Under the pieces are notes generated by a model. That model was given only the letters and a program-made list of their open reading frames with translations. It had not been told where the DNA came from and ran no database searches. From assembly GCF_963855985.1 (NCBI RefSeq), contig NW_026973566.1:1550001-1614000 (forward strand): DNA of 64,000 nt, read 5' to 3'. Below are positions 32,601 to 41,509 of the stretch, one piece after another (positions within the stretch are counted from its first letter, which is position 1; every line of letters begins with the position of its first letter). This stretch comes from Ostrinia nubilalis (lineage: Eukaryota; Arthropoda; Insecta; Lepidoptera; Crambidae). A program made the translations under genes and the position numbers.

Positions 32601-33358
32601 CTGCCGACATATCCATAATGTCTATTGAGCTAATTGCTATCTACGAAGCCTTAGAATTTGCTGCAAGTAAAAGTTTTAGAAAAATTGTTATCTTTTCTGA
32701 TAGTAGGAGTGCATTGCAGCATATAGCTCGATGCGCCTCTGGATACAGAGGTGTATCGATAGCTTATAAAATTCTTTCAAACATCCTAAGTTTTAATAGA
32801 AACGGCGTATGTCTGAGACTGCAGTGGATTCCATCACATGTAGGCTTAAGTGGAAACGAAGAGGCTGACCGTCTTTCAAAATTAGCTGTAACGGAAGGTA
32901 GACACTACTTAATTGAACCATTTTACCAGGAGTTTTTGTCAAGTTATAAAAAATTTTGCTATAATAAATGGAAGGTATATTTTAACGAACGATCTGAAAT
33001 TAAAGGTATTTGGTATAAAACCATACAAAGTCAGCCTCTTCGAACTCCTTGGTTTAGTTATGGGAAAGTCAGTAGAATGTTTGTTGTAACAATGCATAGG
33101 CTTAGATCTGGACACTATCCGTCAAACAAGTTTGGATATTTGATGAAAAAAGTTGAGTCGCCTAATTGTGAAGTCTGCGATAAAATCGAAGATGTCCTAC
33201 ATTTGTTGACGGAGTGTGTCAGGAACGAAAGACAGCGACAACTTGTTATAAGTCAATTACAAATAAATTGTGTAGATGTTGGTACTTATCAAAGCATACT
33301 AGCCGAACCATTGTCCGACGCGGCTAAATTGATATTTTTATTAATTAAAAGTTTATAA
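29651..33358 (+). CDS. LINE ORF2: endonuclease, reverse transcriptase, RNase H
   Basis: 1235 residues, uninterrupted. The APE-type endonuclease is N-terminal: IMQWNSQSLRPK, ISETWLEEES, IIAGDFNGHHTNWS, LGSDHLIIK. Reverse transcriptase motifs: RPISLISCTCKIFHI, ACFLDIENAYNNV, GLAQGDPMSPLIF and QYADDFVLYF (YADD near residue 655). RNase H is at about 955-1080: IYTDGSKSRSGGG, IELIAIYEAL, FSDSRSALQHI and WIPSHVGLSGNEEADRL, with the expected D-E-D-D acidic set. A CX2C...HX4C group lies near residue 1175. The start codon overlaps the ORF1 stop by eight bases, suggesting termination-reinitiation. It may be functional. Confidence 0.9.
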   Translation: MGSTVYISGVNIMQWNSQSLRPKLSMFNALLDQEKVHLAIISETWLEEESPLQISKYNIYRKDRYDGYGGVSIIAHKSLQTRRYPINISNSGIEVVCIKIMNCKYVEYVISVYVSPSVRTSQIDWDTLFSKFQDKTIIAGDFNGHHTNWSNKNDLRGTQIFDSALENSFISLNSGHPTRIKLVDQLLQASSPDITFVSSDIAANFIWQTTNENLGSDHLIIKMSITYEDTPNLTKKRNFKLADWEAYKNDISIYLTNYSFTSLDNNIQDKYDLFEKLIIQAADNNIPLIKLCSNPQRKFKPKEYWSPLLSQIVAQRRLALKNFRRNPTPNNLQILKNKITESQKLIRKAKSQSWQKFCSDIGESSSVTDMWRRMRWIKGWRQPNHHVSKDQLEELLCSLAPDTVVESQPEFYSSNSLLESNFLMQELKHCLKKKDTAPGEDGITYSMVYNLPNDALTLLLSLYNDIFRTGIVPRQWRNIKIIPIPKPSSDPGSVPKLRPISLISCTCKIFHIMITKRLEWYVEKHNIISQNSTGFRKAQSCIDSLVRLITYIQLGYSKNITTLACFLDIENAYNNVLVEKAVKILDTLNVGARVCKYLYAFLSQRYLKINNNSEDINIIRCTSRGLAQGDPMSPLIFNIVTSSICREIRNVAICQYADDFVLYFSHKDLSHCRDNIQTAINIMSILLEELGLRLSACKSKSCLFSRGFRQTQILLNIQGDTISASECIKYLGIWLDRSLLWKKHINEVYEKAIKFLNILKILAGSGWGVHPKYLRTLYIAIIRSRLDYGCFLYDGAARTNLLKLDRLQNQALRIIGGFIKSSPIHVMESELCIPPLYLRRQYLAFKYCLKARSWSNNVTTKLLKNLYDHSTDRYWRRKRLPLLAQTIDLTKDSIVSSSYPLEMFSLNVWMSYIDVDIILPNLNSVQGPKSNHDINILKNDVLSEINDKYNGWYKIYTDGSKSRSGGGAAFYSPVEQEKGCYRISADISIMSIELIAIYEALEFAASKSFRKIVIFSDSRSALQHIARCASGYRGVSIAYKILSNILSFNRNGVCLRLQWIPSHVGLSGNEEADRLSKLAVTEGRHYLIEPFYQEFLSSYKKFCYNKWKVYFNERSEIKGIWYKTIQSQPLRTPWFSYGKVSRMFVVTMHRLRSGHYPSNKFGYLMKKVESPNCEVCDKIEDVLHLLTECVRNERQRQLVISQLQINCVDVGTYQSILAEPLSDAAKLIFLLIKSL

Positions 33359-33556
33359 CTCTAACTTTGTAAATTGTAAGGTTAGGTTACGATAGGACTG
33401 GCATGTCTATACATAGACAAAAGTCCTTACATTTTATAAGAATAAAAAAAAAAAAAAAAAAAAGACTATACATCGCACACCTAGATCTAAACTGAGACAA
33501 CTCAAAAATTGTCAGTTTTGACTTATACTTGTATTCAAATACTCGGTTATCATACG

Positions 33557-34423
33557 CACAAAATATAACAGAAGGTAAACTCATGTATGTACCTCGCTTT
33601 GCATACCTCTCTCGCTCGCACGCTCGGCCGTCGCGCTAGGGTTGTCTTGTCATGTGTTGCGTTTATTTCGTTATGATAGAAAAATGTTACTCTTAATACT
33701 ATGCAAGAAAGACAATAACAGATATCCACGTATACTTATTTATATTTAGTACGTTATTATAGTAATAGTTTGCAAACAAATACACGAGAAGGAAGTAGTA
33801 TTTAGTTGAGTGGTTGACACTATTATCCAACTAATATTATAAATGCGAAAGTTTGGATGTCTGGATGTTTGTTGCTCTTTCACGCAAAAACTACTGAACG
33901 GATTTTGATGTAACTTTACAGTATTATTGTTTATAACCCAGAATAACATATAGGCTATAATTTATGACGATCTGTGACAAACTGAATTTCACGCGGGCAA
34001 AAGCTAGTTATCCAATAATTCATAAAACCTCTCTAAAACAATTCGATATTCCTAATAATTGAGTTGGCTTTCAATTTCAATTGAAATTCAAATAAATAAC
34101 TTACTTACCTCCCCGAATCAACTGGTAATTTAAAAAATGAAAATTCGGTATTCAATGATGAGTTTAAGCAACCAAATACCGAACAATTATAATACGACTT
34201 TTTCTATTCACTAATTTTCGTCAATTTCGCAAAACAAAATAATATCACAGGCGGTTGACCGGCGCGTGACTCAAGCGAACCACAGCGAACGTGTGGCGAA
34301 CGTCTGTCGCGCTCGCGCCACGTCGCGCTCGCATTCGTCCAAGACAGTCTTGCTAGAGCGGTGTCTATGTGTGCGTGGCTCGAGCGCGTTTAGTATGGAG
34401 TTTGTCTTCTGTTATATTTTGTG
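33557..34423. mobile_element. non-autonomous TIR element, copy B
   Basis: 867 bp with ends CACAAAATATAACAGAAG...CTTCTGTTATATTTTGTG and 7-bp direct repeats TCATACG (33550-33556 and 34424-34430). It is over 90% similar by eye to copy A (7437-11504) without the LTR insertion. Its uninterrupted sequence near 33740 (TACTTATTTATATTTAGTACG) is the empty site for that LTR element. It carries the shared Helitron-like insert. No transposase. Confidence 0.9.
33826..34007 (+). mobile_element. Helitron-like insert with deleted terminal hairpin
   Basis: Same insert as at 10899-11094, starting TC and ending CTAG between A and T. It lacks the bases between two GCGGG direct repeats, so the 3' hairpin is gone. 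Slippage between the repeats is the likely cause. Confidence 0.8.
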
Positions 34424-34638
34424 TCATACGCATCTTTCCAACACAACAGGTTTAATAAAGCCTTAATCCATTTGCCGCTAGATGGCGATAACTTACTTTT
34501 GTTGAATCAACGCCTGTCAACCCCTTCCACCTAAACAAGCGTTTTGTCAGTTGACCTTCGCTAGTATCAGAGAGTGCACGTATTAAAATAAACGAAAACG
34601 CGGATATTTAGATTTGTTACAGTTAATCAGAAAATATA

Positions 34639-37296
34639 TAGGGTCCTTCTATATCAGCTACGTTCCGTTTAATGGGAGCATGTATACGTCACACTGAATA
34701 CGTTTCCAAAGTTTGAGCCAAAAATTCAGGCTAGTTTCCGAGATAATTAAGAAAACAACTTCATTTCTTATCAACCCAATACAACACCCTGTTCAGCTGA
34801 TTCACTACTACACTGACAAAAATCCGCACGCACACGAGCTTACGTAATGGCCGCCATTGCGCTTGTGCTGCCGTTGCGTTGGGCCACTGGCCGCGAACAC
34901 AAGAGTGCCGCCGGACGACGGACCGGCGGGCAGCGCCACTCAAGCTATTCTAGGGCTACTACTAGTTATTTAAGGAATTAAATTAAGCAGAAAATTAAAG
35001 TTTATTTATTTTTGGTAACATAAAAAAATCTTATGTGGTAAGTACTTATTTAGTGGCCTTAATGGAATGATGTTTATTCAAAAGTTCGTTAAAATACCTT
35101 TGCGCTTGCAAAAATTTTTTATTTCAAACGTAGCAACGAAACGAAGCAAAAAAGTTAGTTGCCGAAATCAATGACTTATTTTTATGCCATACACAAATGG
35201 GATAGTTACCATGACTATGAAATTTAGAATTACGGTTATTATTACGATAAAGCAGGCACATTTTTCATGTTAATTTTAATCGCTTAATATCCCCTTAGCA
35301 AATTAAAAATGTGATTCGTAATTGACTCGATTATAGCAGAAACTAAACGCTATCGAATTATCTACCTGTGATTATCGGCAGTCTTTAGTATTCCGAAGTA
35401 AATAATTGTTCCCAACTATCAATTTTAAACTGAAATAATAATCATTAAAATCATCGTAGAAACAAAAAAAAAATTATAAAAGTAAATAATGATAGTTTTA
35501 TTATAGTTAAGATTAGAAAGAATTTTGGAGTTGACATCCTTATTTATGCGTGGCGGAGTCGGTGGTATCAAAGACAGCCGTCCCTCACAATAGCCGACCG
35601 CGCTAGTGTTGTAAGAACCTCAAGTCTTTAAAGTCTTTATTTCGAGACTTGAGTTTATTTTTAAGACTAGGACTCGTTAGTCACATGAATAAGGGAATAA
35701 TTGAGTCTTCCGAGTCCTTTCGAGTATTTTAAGTTCTTTGAGCTAGACTGAATATGACATGAGTTGGTGTATACTAATAGGCAATAATGAGTGATTTCAT
35801 ATCATCATCCGTATGTTATATCCTAATTGAAAATAAAATAAATCGCACAATACAAATTATGTAATATCAATAAAATTGCATTAAACGCAAATAATCGAAT
35901 CAGAAGTATCCATCTAAAGACTGACGATTTTCGTAATCAAAAAGTTAAAACGGTCCAATAAAATAATAAACACACAGTCTTAATTCATTGCTATTTTATT
36001 TTCTTCAAACTTTTAATAAGTAAGATTCCAAGACTCGAGTGTCGTATCGTACAACACTAGCCGGCGCAGCAAACGAACTTGCCGCCGCCTTTAGACACGT
36101 GCCGCCGGCCGCCGGCTAGCGCAATGTACACTCACCAAAATAAAATTAAGAAATGCAACAAACTTTTTTTTACTATTCAAATTAAAATTGTGTTTATTGT
36201 TAAATCACAGGTACATAAGATAGGTCATAAATAAAAACCAAGTTGGAACGGAAATGATTCGGAAATTTTATTTAACTAATTAGGTACCTACCTACCTCAT
36301 CTACTTTTCTATTGTAATAGAAATGATGACATTAACGATTAATTTAAGAATGGACTTTGATTTAGGATAAATGGAATATCAATACAAACAAATTGAAGAG
36401 TTTTATTTGCTTCAATAGCCTAATTTAATGTTTCTAAATAATTGACTAGGCCATTGAATTACCTTCACAAAACAATAAGTTTGATTAATTTTTAATTATT
36501 ATCTGTTATAGGATATTTTACCATGAAATACTCAACACCGTAATTTAGATTCGAATCAATTGAAATCGAAAGCAAGCAGATAAAATAATAAACAAATAAG
36601 TTTTTTTTTGTCGACTGTACGCTTATGCCAACTTTTCGGCTCTTGCTTTGGCGGCGTCGGCGTCTTTGTGTCAACAAAAGGCGTGCGGCTTGTCGGCATT
36701 TGTCGGCGCGTGCGCTTTGATTTAATTCAGTTTTTGACTAGCTTTCTTGTGTGAAGGTGCGTTTTGTAGTGCTCGTGAAGTGAACTATGACGCACAGGTG
36801 CACAAATGCAAATAAATTTACTAAGACGCGCCTTAAAAATCATGGCCTTTGCTGGTTGATTTTTCGATGGTATCGTGAGTCCGTTTTACTGTGATTAACA
36901 TAAGATAATAAGGATAGACAACGATATGAGAGTAGGCCTGCAACATTGAAGTGATAGCTCGCCCAATCAGTCGATCAGCTAATCGGCTATCAGCTGTGAC
37001 GACTGCTGTGAGTTGTTATGACGTGAGTGTAAACAACAAAAAAGTGTGCAGTGGTAGTGAGCGTTGTGTGTGTTGTGTCTCGTGTTCCTGTGCAGAATGA
37101 ATACACTACAGCTTTGTTGTGTGAGTAAAAAATACAGCATGTTCCATTATGTAAGACGAAATGAATTTTTATTTTTGTTAGAAAATGTAACTTTGTAAAA
37201 TCATTATAAAACACATACTCAAATTTGGTGAACTTGTTCAGTGTACCGTATAGATGCCCCCATTAAAAGGAATGTAGCTAGTTTAGAAGGACCCTG
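34639..37296. mobile_element. TIR DNA element, 2.7 kb, no transposase seen
   Basis: The termini pair over about 60 bases: TAGGGTCCTTCTATATCAGC on the left, CAGGGTCCTTCTAAACTAGC as complement of the right, then TTTAATGGGRGCATSTATACG. TATA lies on both sides (34635-34638 and 37297-37300), consistent with a TA or TATA duplication. The interior is AT-rich apart from a GC-rich block at 34840-34940. It holds a hAT-like MITE. No ORF with motifs was found, so the family is not assigned. Confidence 0.7.
35604..36059. mobile_element. hAT-like MITE
   Basis: The ends TAGTGTTGTAAGA and TCGTACAACACTA form inverted repeats. The 8-bp flanks GACCGCGC and GCCGGCGC agree at six of eight positions. TAG-type termini with 8-bp duplications are typical of hAT elements. 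The interior is rich in GACTCGAG- and GAGTCTT-type words. Nested in the 34639 element. Confidence 0.6.
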
Positions 37297-37820
37297 TATA
37301 ATGAGTTAATTTGAGTAGTACAAATACAAAATACAAATACAAATAATTTATTGAATTTAAAACATACATTAACATTTACACTTGTATACCTTAACTAATA
37401 CAGAAACAAAAAACAAACGGTGAACATTTTTGCTGACTACCGTCAACACCGACAATATCACTCGTACGTCCATTCAACGGAGCAGCGGTCGGGCGTCATA
37501 GAAAAACGAGCGTTAATAGTAGTGCTGAACGGGTCATAATGGCATGTGTCGGTGCCGACGGCCAGCATTGACCACTAAAACTAGGGACTTTTTTTTTAGG
37601 TGATATTAAGTGGTACACAATGTACTAGTACCTAAACTAGGCCGAGCCTGTATTATAGGTACCAGTTCCTTCCCAATGTTTGTCCTTGTACTAATCTTTA
37701 TGTATTATGCGAGAAGCGTAGATAATATTTATCTATACCCGTTCCTACTATCCAAGCTATACAAGAATAAAGTTATCAAGGAAAAATAAAGATAATCTGT
37801 TTACTTCACTATTTTGGTAT

Positions 37821-37821
<1 letters not shown>
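37297..37821. other. unassigned; AAATACAAATACAAATAATT repeat-like stretch
   Basis: 37318-37365 (AAATACAAATACAAATAATTTATTGAATTT) looks like a LINE tail in reverse. The rest shows no gene. Confidence 0.4.
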
Positions 37822-37871
<50 letters not shown>

Positions 37872-37880
37872 GTGTGTGTG
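37822..37880. repeat. (GT)n microsatellite at a LINE 3' end
   Basis: About 58 bases of GT with a few TA interruptions. It directly follows, on the minus strand, the short 3' untranslated region of the LINE whose stop codon is at 37920, so it may be that LINE's tail. Confidence 0.85.
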
Positions 37881-37919
37881 AGTGAATTTGTATTGAGATT
37901 TGAGAATCAGGAAATGATT

Positions 37920-39566
37920 TTATTTTAGAATTTTAAAGAGACTTTCCACTTCATCATACGATAGCGACTTTAGCCATAGCGTTAGTTTATTTTGGCAGTT
38001 GTATTTATTTAAATCGTATATATTTACAATTTTGTTAACTTTATTGTATATAAATGGACCGATAAAACATTGAAACCTATTGATGAAAGCTGTTTTAAAC
38101 CTCAGCATAGGACAAATATTCTTGTTTCTCCTCATAGTGGTCTGTGATTCAGTAAGTGCAAGTTTCCTGTGCTGATACAGGACACTTTGCAAAACAAAAA
38201 GTTTACGTATACTAAGAACACCACATTGCAAATATAACTCATGCGTAGGGTATTTATATGGTTTGAAGGACATTACTTTAAGGAGAGCACGCTGTGATCG
38301 TTCAACCAACAACATGTTCGTTTTGTTAGCGCCACCCCAAGCCATTAGACAGTATGCTAATATCGATTGTGCCAAGGCATAATAAACGGTCTTGATAACT
38401 TTAGAATCAGCTACGTGTCGCAATTTTTTAAATATATAGATTAATTTTCGCGTTCGCTCGGAAATGAGTTCGATGTGAGGTTTCCAAGTCAGAGATTGGT
38501 CGAGGAGCACACCAAGGTATTTAATAGTACTTAACCTTTCCAATACAATACACTGGCAAGCCTGGGTGGAATCTAGACATGTATGCATTTTTACCTCAAA
38601 ATTGTTATCAGGTAATGTTCTTTTAGTTATTGTAAATGTTATATATTTAGTTTTAGTTTCATTCAATGTCAGAATGTTTCTTTGTAGCCATCGGTTTGCA
38701 ATCCGTAGTCCCTCTTCTGTTTTTTCTTTGGCATCAAGCCATGTTTCGCCATGAAAAATCATTGCGGTATCGTCAGCGAATGTAAATATTCTACAATTGG
38801 GAAGCTTCAGATTGCAAAGGGAGTTTATGTAGATAAGAAAGAGGGTAGGACCGATTACACTCCCCTGTGGCACGCCGTACGTTACCTCTGCGTCATTAGA
38901 GACTAGATCACCAATTTTAATTTTTTGGACTCTGTGGGAGAGGTAGCTGGTAAACAGTTGGAGAATTTTGCCTCGAATGCCTATGTTTTCCATTTTTTGC
39001 AGAAGGAGTTTGACAGAGACCGTATCAAATGCCTTTGCGAGGTCCAAGAATACGCCAATGCATTTATTTTTGCTGTCTAGGTGTTGGGCAATATAATTTG
39101 TCATCTGAGTTACGGCATCGGTTGTTGACTTACCAGCTCGAAACCCGAACTGATTTTCAGATAGAAGTTTTTCATTCTCGAGAAAGTGCAGCAGTCTTTT
39201 ATTCATAATTTTTTCCACTATTTTCGACAGAGCTGGTAAAACTGAGATGGGGCGGTAATTGTGGACGGAATCTTTTTTACCTGCTTTATGTATTGGGTGA
39301 ATGATTGAGATTTTAAATGTATCTGGAAATACTCCTGTCTCAAAGCACAGGTTGATTATATGTGTGATGGATGGAACAACATAATTGATCGCACGTTTGA
39401 GAAGGATGTTAGGAATACCGTCCCAGCCAGTTGCACTGTCGTTTTTAAGGTTACGAACTATTGCCGACACTTCGACTTGAGAGGTCAAGAAGAGAGCAAT
39501 GGAGTTAGGTGGGTTATGCATACGGATGTAGTTAAATTGGTGTTCAGAGTGAGCCACAGGGTTTAA
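37920..39566 (-). pseudogene. old LINE: reverse transcriptase and C-terminal domain
   Basis: About 548 residues of RT open frame. The extra N-terminal codons up to 39632 (MVSPPYFCFGQ...) are read-through into the inserted piggyBac-like element and do not belong. Motifs: YRPISVLPALSKIVEKIM, QFGFRAGKSTTDAV, the catalytic GVFLDLAKAFDTV, GVPQGSVIGPTLF and FTFADDTAMIF. The end is SLSYDEVESLFKILK. The RT is intact, but the rest of the ORF is scattered to 56110. A related 3' end is found at 61625-61850. Confidence 0.85.
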
Positions 39567-41011
39567 CCCTTTTCTTGGCATTGTGCATTTAGAGATACGT
39601 TGACCAAAACAAAAATATGGGGGAGAAACCAAAAACTATTTTTAAATGTTTTTTTAATATAACGTTAGCCCAAATACTACAGATTGTGTTACACAGTATA
39701 GAATCGCTACAGGCTACACAGATTTAACAGTAATATTCAAAATGTCAGACCGTTGACAGGCGTCTACGCACTGGCTAATAATTTTTATTATTTTCGGTGT
39801 TTTTTTAAAGAATATTGGTGATTATCTGTAGTAATATGGATAGTAAATAAAAGTTTCTTGATGATAGTGCTGTTTTTTCATCCCAAAACTTGTATAATTA
39901 TTCTTGTACGATGCGGATTGTCCGAATGTATCTCTAAATGCACACTGTCAGATACGTAATCATTTACTTTCAATTTTGAATGTATCTTTAAAGACACATT
40001 GCCAGGTTCTCGTTGAATTTATTTTATGATTTTTTTCATAGATTTTATCGCATAAAAAAGGGATCATATTATTAGTTAGTAATATTTAAAGCTGTAAATT
40101 ATATGCCGATGTGAGTTTTAATTCATGTAATAAAAAAAAATGTTTTTCGGACAACTTTGTGCTGCAGCAACAAAATCAGGCGCGCAAAATGCTGGTTCTG
40201 GTTCCAAAATCTGGAACCAGGTCGAAAGTCAGTGGCGGTGACACTTCAGATGATGAAGTAGAAGCCGCACTTAGCCTCCTGATTCTCTTGGGTGGTTATC
40301 TTCCTACTCCAAACAACCCAGATCACCCCCAAAAAGCGAGCAGCCTATTCAGGCTGCTGCATGCTTCTGGTTATAAAGCTGGTGATTGAAGAATTTCAGC
40401 CAGTTCGACTGCTGCATAGTTTCCCAGAGAGTTCTAGAGATCCATTTCCGCTATCTTGCGTTTCCACTGTAAGTTGGGTATCAAATTTTCTTCAATCGAA
40501 GACGTGAACACAGTTCGGTACCAGTTGGCGTCAATATCCCTCGTATTTTTTTAATGGTCTTGCAGGTTTCCTATGTGTCTTATCTACATTTGCTTCTACT
40601 GGATGTTAAGAGGGGTGAGAGGTTCAGGCGGTACTCCAACGACGCTGATGGATTGGTTCTCATACATCCAAATGCAGCTATACTTGCAAGGCGTTACAGA
40701 CTTTGAAGTGGGTTTTTCACTTTGTTTTCAGTTTTTTGTAAAAGATACTTATTTTTTATTTCTCAAATAAGGAATAGCTTAAGGTTTTGTAGTAATTTTC
40801 ATTAAAATAACTAATTTTTACTAACAAACAAACCATGTTTTAATTTACTACAAAGCTGGCAATGTGCACTTAAAGATACATACTATATTTCCAAAACTAC
40901 ATACCTAAGATTTTTTTTCGTATTTTTTACATGATTTTTAGTCGTCCTAAATCCAATATTTGTAGTGTAAATCACAAATATTAACCAAAACCGTCTTTGC
41001 CAAGTATAGGG
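39567..41011. mobile_element. piggyBac-like non-autonomous element
   Basis: The ends CCCTTTTCTTGGCA and TGCCAAGTATAGGG pair with two mismatches. TTAA is on both sides (39563-39566 and 41012-41015). It splits the old LINE frame precisely at TTAA. Four copies of a subterminal motif GGCAATGTGCAYTTARAGATAC occur: at 39577 and 40858 direct, at about 39930 and 39981 inverted. Such repeats usually bind transposase. An ORF at 40111-40389 (contains GGDTSDDEVEAALSLL) has no clear motif; it could be a decayed transposase piece. Confidence 0.8.
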
Positions 41012-41279
41012 TTAAGGGAATTTTTTCTGCTAAGTTTTTACCTACTTGTGAGAAATAGTTGTTTACACTGTTAATCGAATTTTGCGGAGTATCAGCCATT
41101 CTTAATAATTCCCTCGGGGACAATTTTGTTTTTTTAATATAAACAATGTCTTTGATTGTTGTCCAGAGCTTTTTTGGGTTTTTTGAGTATTTCTTAAGTT
41201 CGGTTTGTTCGTGGATTCGTTTGAGTCGCTTCAGTAGATCATTGCAGTAGTTCTTGTAGCGTTTGTATGTGATGTTCAG
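41012..41279 (-). pseudogene. old LINE: segment just before the reverse transcriptase
   Basis: The minus strand reads TYKRYKNYCNDLLKRLKRIH, then YSKNPKKLWTTIKDIV, then NNYFSQVGKNLAEKIP, typical of the LINE linker that precedes RT. It joins upstream to 44629 (NPDNEILNI) and downstream to 39566. One junction is the TTAA of the piggyBac-like insert, the other the ATGTTCAG duplication of the CR1-like LINE. Confidence 0.8.
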
Positions 41280-41281
41280 TC

Positions 41282-41509
41282 ATCCAACTTTTACGAAGCA
41301 AAGCCAATCTACCAGCAGGAATAAAAATTTACTCGGACCAAACCCCATGCCAACAGAGACTTATGTTGAACCTTCAAAAAGAACTGGCTCGTCGTTCCCA
41401 AGATGGTGAGACTGACTTAATTATTAAGTATATTAAAGGCATACCAAAAATCATTAAAGCCAACTCAAAAAACGAGAGCCCACATCCTCGCCAATCCCTG
41501 ACAAATTGA
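41282..41509 (+). CDS. LINE ORF1, C-terminal part
   Basis: The frame reads QLLRSKANLPAGIKIYSDQT, then MLNLQKELARRSQDGETDL, KYIKGIPKII and ends SLTN stop. This is the usual C-terminal block of CR1/Jockey ORF1 proteins (an R-x-LP-GI ... LTP-QR ... RxELxxRxxxGE-dL pattern). Its start is lost by 5' truncation. It overlaps the ORF2 frame (-1 relative) between 41458 and 41509. Confidence 0.75.
   Translation: MQLLRSKANLPAGIKIYSDQTPCQQRLMLNLQKELARRSQDGETDLIIKYIKGIPKIIKANSKNESPHPRQSLTN
41467..41473 (+). promoter_or_regulatory. candidate -1 ribosomal frameshift site A_AAA_AAC
   Basis: In the ORF1 frame the codons are TCA AAA AAC, which gives the canonical slippery heptamer A AAA AAC. A -1 slip here passes directly into the open ORF2 frame. 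ORF2 has no ATG near its start. I saw no strong stem-loop just downstream. Confidence 0.5.

Larger units (their letters stand above)
27922..33462 (+). mobile_element. nearly complete I-type LINE with RNase H
   Basis: A 13-bp direct repeat AAGACTATACATC flanks the element (27909-27921 and 33463-33475). It ends in an A-rich tail of about 20 (33445-33464; the last A's are shared with the repeat). It contains ORF1 with zinc knuckles and ORF2 with endonuclease, reverse transcriptase and RNase H, the architecture of the I/R1-related LINEs. The leader includes a CAAAATCAAAATC-rich stretch (28014-28060) that resembles another LINE tail in reverse. The only clear lesion is one stop codon early in ORF1. 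Confidence 0.9.
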
